In this document: positions 62,871-64,000 of the stretch, piece by piece | Layout: each line of letters starts with the position of its first letter | Numbering within the stretch: the first letter of the stretch is position 1 | NCBI GenBank assembly: GCA_000499405.2 | Contig: HG738137.1 | Coordinates: 21,600,603 to 21,664,602 of the forward strand | DNA: 64,000 nt | DNA from: Onchocerca volvulus | Taxonomy: Eukaryota > Nematoda > Chromadorea > Rhabditida > Onchocercidae | Direction of reading: 5' to 3' | Notes under the pieces: model-generated | The model's database searches: none | What the model saw: the letters and a program-made list of their open reading frames with translations, nothing else | Told to the model about the DNA's origin: nothing | Made by a program: the position numbers and the translations under genes

Positions 62871-64000
62871 TATTGATCCAAAATTAAGTGATAAATTCTG
62901 TAAATGAAAAAAGAAAGAAATGTAAAAGAGAAGCTCTCGCCAATAACATTCACAAAGATCACTTAACATTTCACAGTATATTGTTGCAATGTCAATTTTG
63001 TTGACTGAGAAAGAAGAAAGAACTCCATCCCATAATTTCTTATTTTAAAGTCAATCTTTCCGAGTAATTCGTATCAATCTCTGTCATTTCTTCGCAATCG
63101 CAATGCCTCCTTCACTCGCCATTGCTATTTGTCTTTATCGACAGAAGCGCAATATCCCTCTCGCTCGCAATTTCTCATGCGCTATTCTTAATTTCTATAA
63201 AATACACTGGTTATCCTAAACAATCTTTAAACTCCACAAAAAATATCCGAACTTAGCAAAGAAGATTACAAAACAGAAGCCAGCGGAGCAAATCTTGTGC
63301 AGTTCAAGTTGGGACAGAGATTGGTTGAAAGGCTGCGTTAAATATTTGTCTCGAAGAACACGCTATTCTGTTTAGGGTTGCTTTGGTATAAAGTTCTTAC
63401 CGCTGTGATAGATTTTTTCCTTTCGGTAGAGTTGGTTATAGTATTTTGTAGTAGTTTTCACATTTCTGGAGTGTTTCTCATAGACGAGAAGGCAAGACTT
63501 ACGTATATGTGTCGAAGATTGTATACTCCTTGTGGTTATAAACGAAGAAGGATAAAACAAATCGGCTGAATGATTTTAATCTATTTCCTGGAATAATCAG
63601 TGACGACACAATCATTTGATAGATCGTACATGACAGTCATACATAACATATGAAATCATACATGACTACAACGGTATAATCATATACAATCATATGTGAT
63701 TGCAAAGAACATGAGAAGAATGAAAAATCAAAAGGCGAGCAATTTTTTATGGCTGGTTAAGAACAGACACCATTAAACTCACTCTTGTTGAGAAAGAAAA
63801 ATTAGTCAAGAAAAGTATTTTAGTTTGTTTGATTTATTGGCATACATTGTTAAGTAAAATGCAAATTTACGAAGTAACGCGTATTGTGTAATGCTTACTT
63901 GAATGTTTCGAGGGACTGTGTCCTAGTACTTGTATTAATTTATAAAGTAATAAATATTTCATGTTAAAAGATGAAATCTGTACTTGTACTTTTGCAGGTA
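62871..64000. other. Region upstream of FABP gene C to the window edge
   Basis: Probably the promoter of gene C. No coding region recognised; the overlapping frames at 63372-63569 on both strands are unlikely to be real. Confidence 0.45.
62890..62905 (-). promoter_or_regulatory. Probable trans-splice acceptor of FABP gene C
   Basis: TTTTCATTTACAG on the minus strand ends at 62898. Its use removes the upstream hydrophobic frame and decides between a cytosolic and a possibly secreted product. Confidence 0.45.

Noticed and set aside
1..64000. CRISPR arrays, tRNA or rRNA genes, bacterial (Wolbachia-like) insert
   Set aside because: No regularly spaced repeats, no T-loop or cloverleaf pattern I could confirm by eye, and no long intronless bacterial-type frame. 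A covariance-model scan would be needed for small RNAs.

Overview
This is eukaryotic DNA from a nematode, very probably a parasitic clade III (filarial or other spirurid) worm. The sequence is AT-rich with many homopolymer runs. Genes are split into small exons with worm-type junctions (TTTCAG acceptors, GTAAG donors), and several first exons begin right behind a TTTCAG-type acceptor, as expected for spliced-leader trans-splicing. The gene content is animal and nematode-like: a cuticlin-type ZP protein, a nematode globin and secreted nematode fatty-acid-binding proteins. The phylum rests on gene content; the clade is inference. All gene models were built by hand from reading frame, splice phase and family similarity.

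Left part (1-7 kb), minus strand: the 5' end of a Staufen-type double-stranded RNA-binding protein gene (four exons, running off the left edge), preceded by a complete eight-exon hnRNP K gene with three KH domains. Both are post-transcriptional RNA regulators. From about 7 to 18 kb there is no intact gene, only repeats and the decayed helicase of a Helitron transposon.

Middle part (18-35 kb): a 13-exon cuticlin-like ZP-domain gene on the plus strand (18166-24333) converges on a globin gene on the minus strand (26516-35368). The globin has a long N-terminal extension and a 5.8 kb intron. From 35.4 to 43.2 kb lies a gene-poor stretch with a wrecked mariner transposase.

Right part (43-64 kb), all minus strand: a RING/B-box (TRIM-like) gene, directly preceded by an 11-exon gene for an unrecognised protein with hydrophobic segments at both ends. 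Only 14 nt separate the stop of the latter from the start of the former, so they look like a tight operon. Next come three tandem fatty-acid-binding protein genes (A, B, C) with the same intron pattern; A and B have signal peptides and C does not.

I found no prokaryotic system, no CRISPR array, no tRNA or rRNA gene that I could support, and no convincing organelle or endosymbiont insert. The most interesting points are the near-zero-gap gene pair, the micro-exons in the unrecognised membrane protein gene, the split targeting of the FABP cluster and a 19-bp hairpin behind the cuticlin gene.
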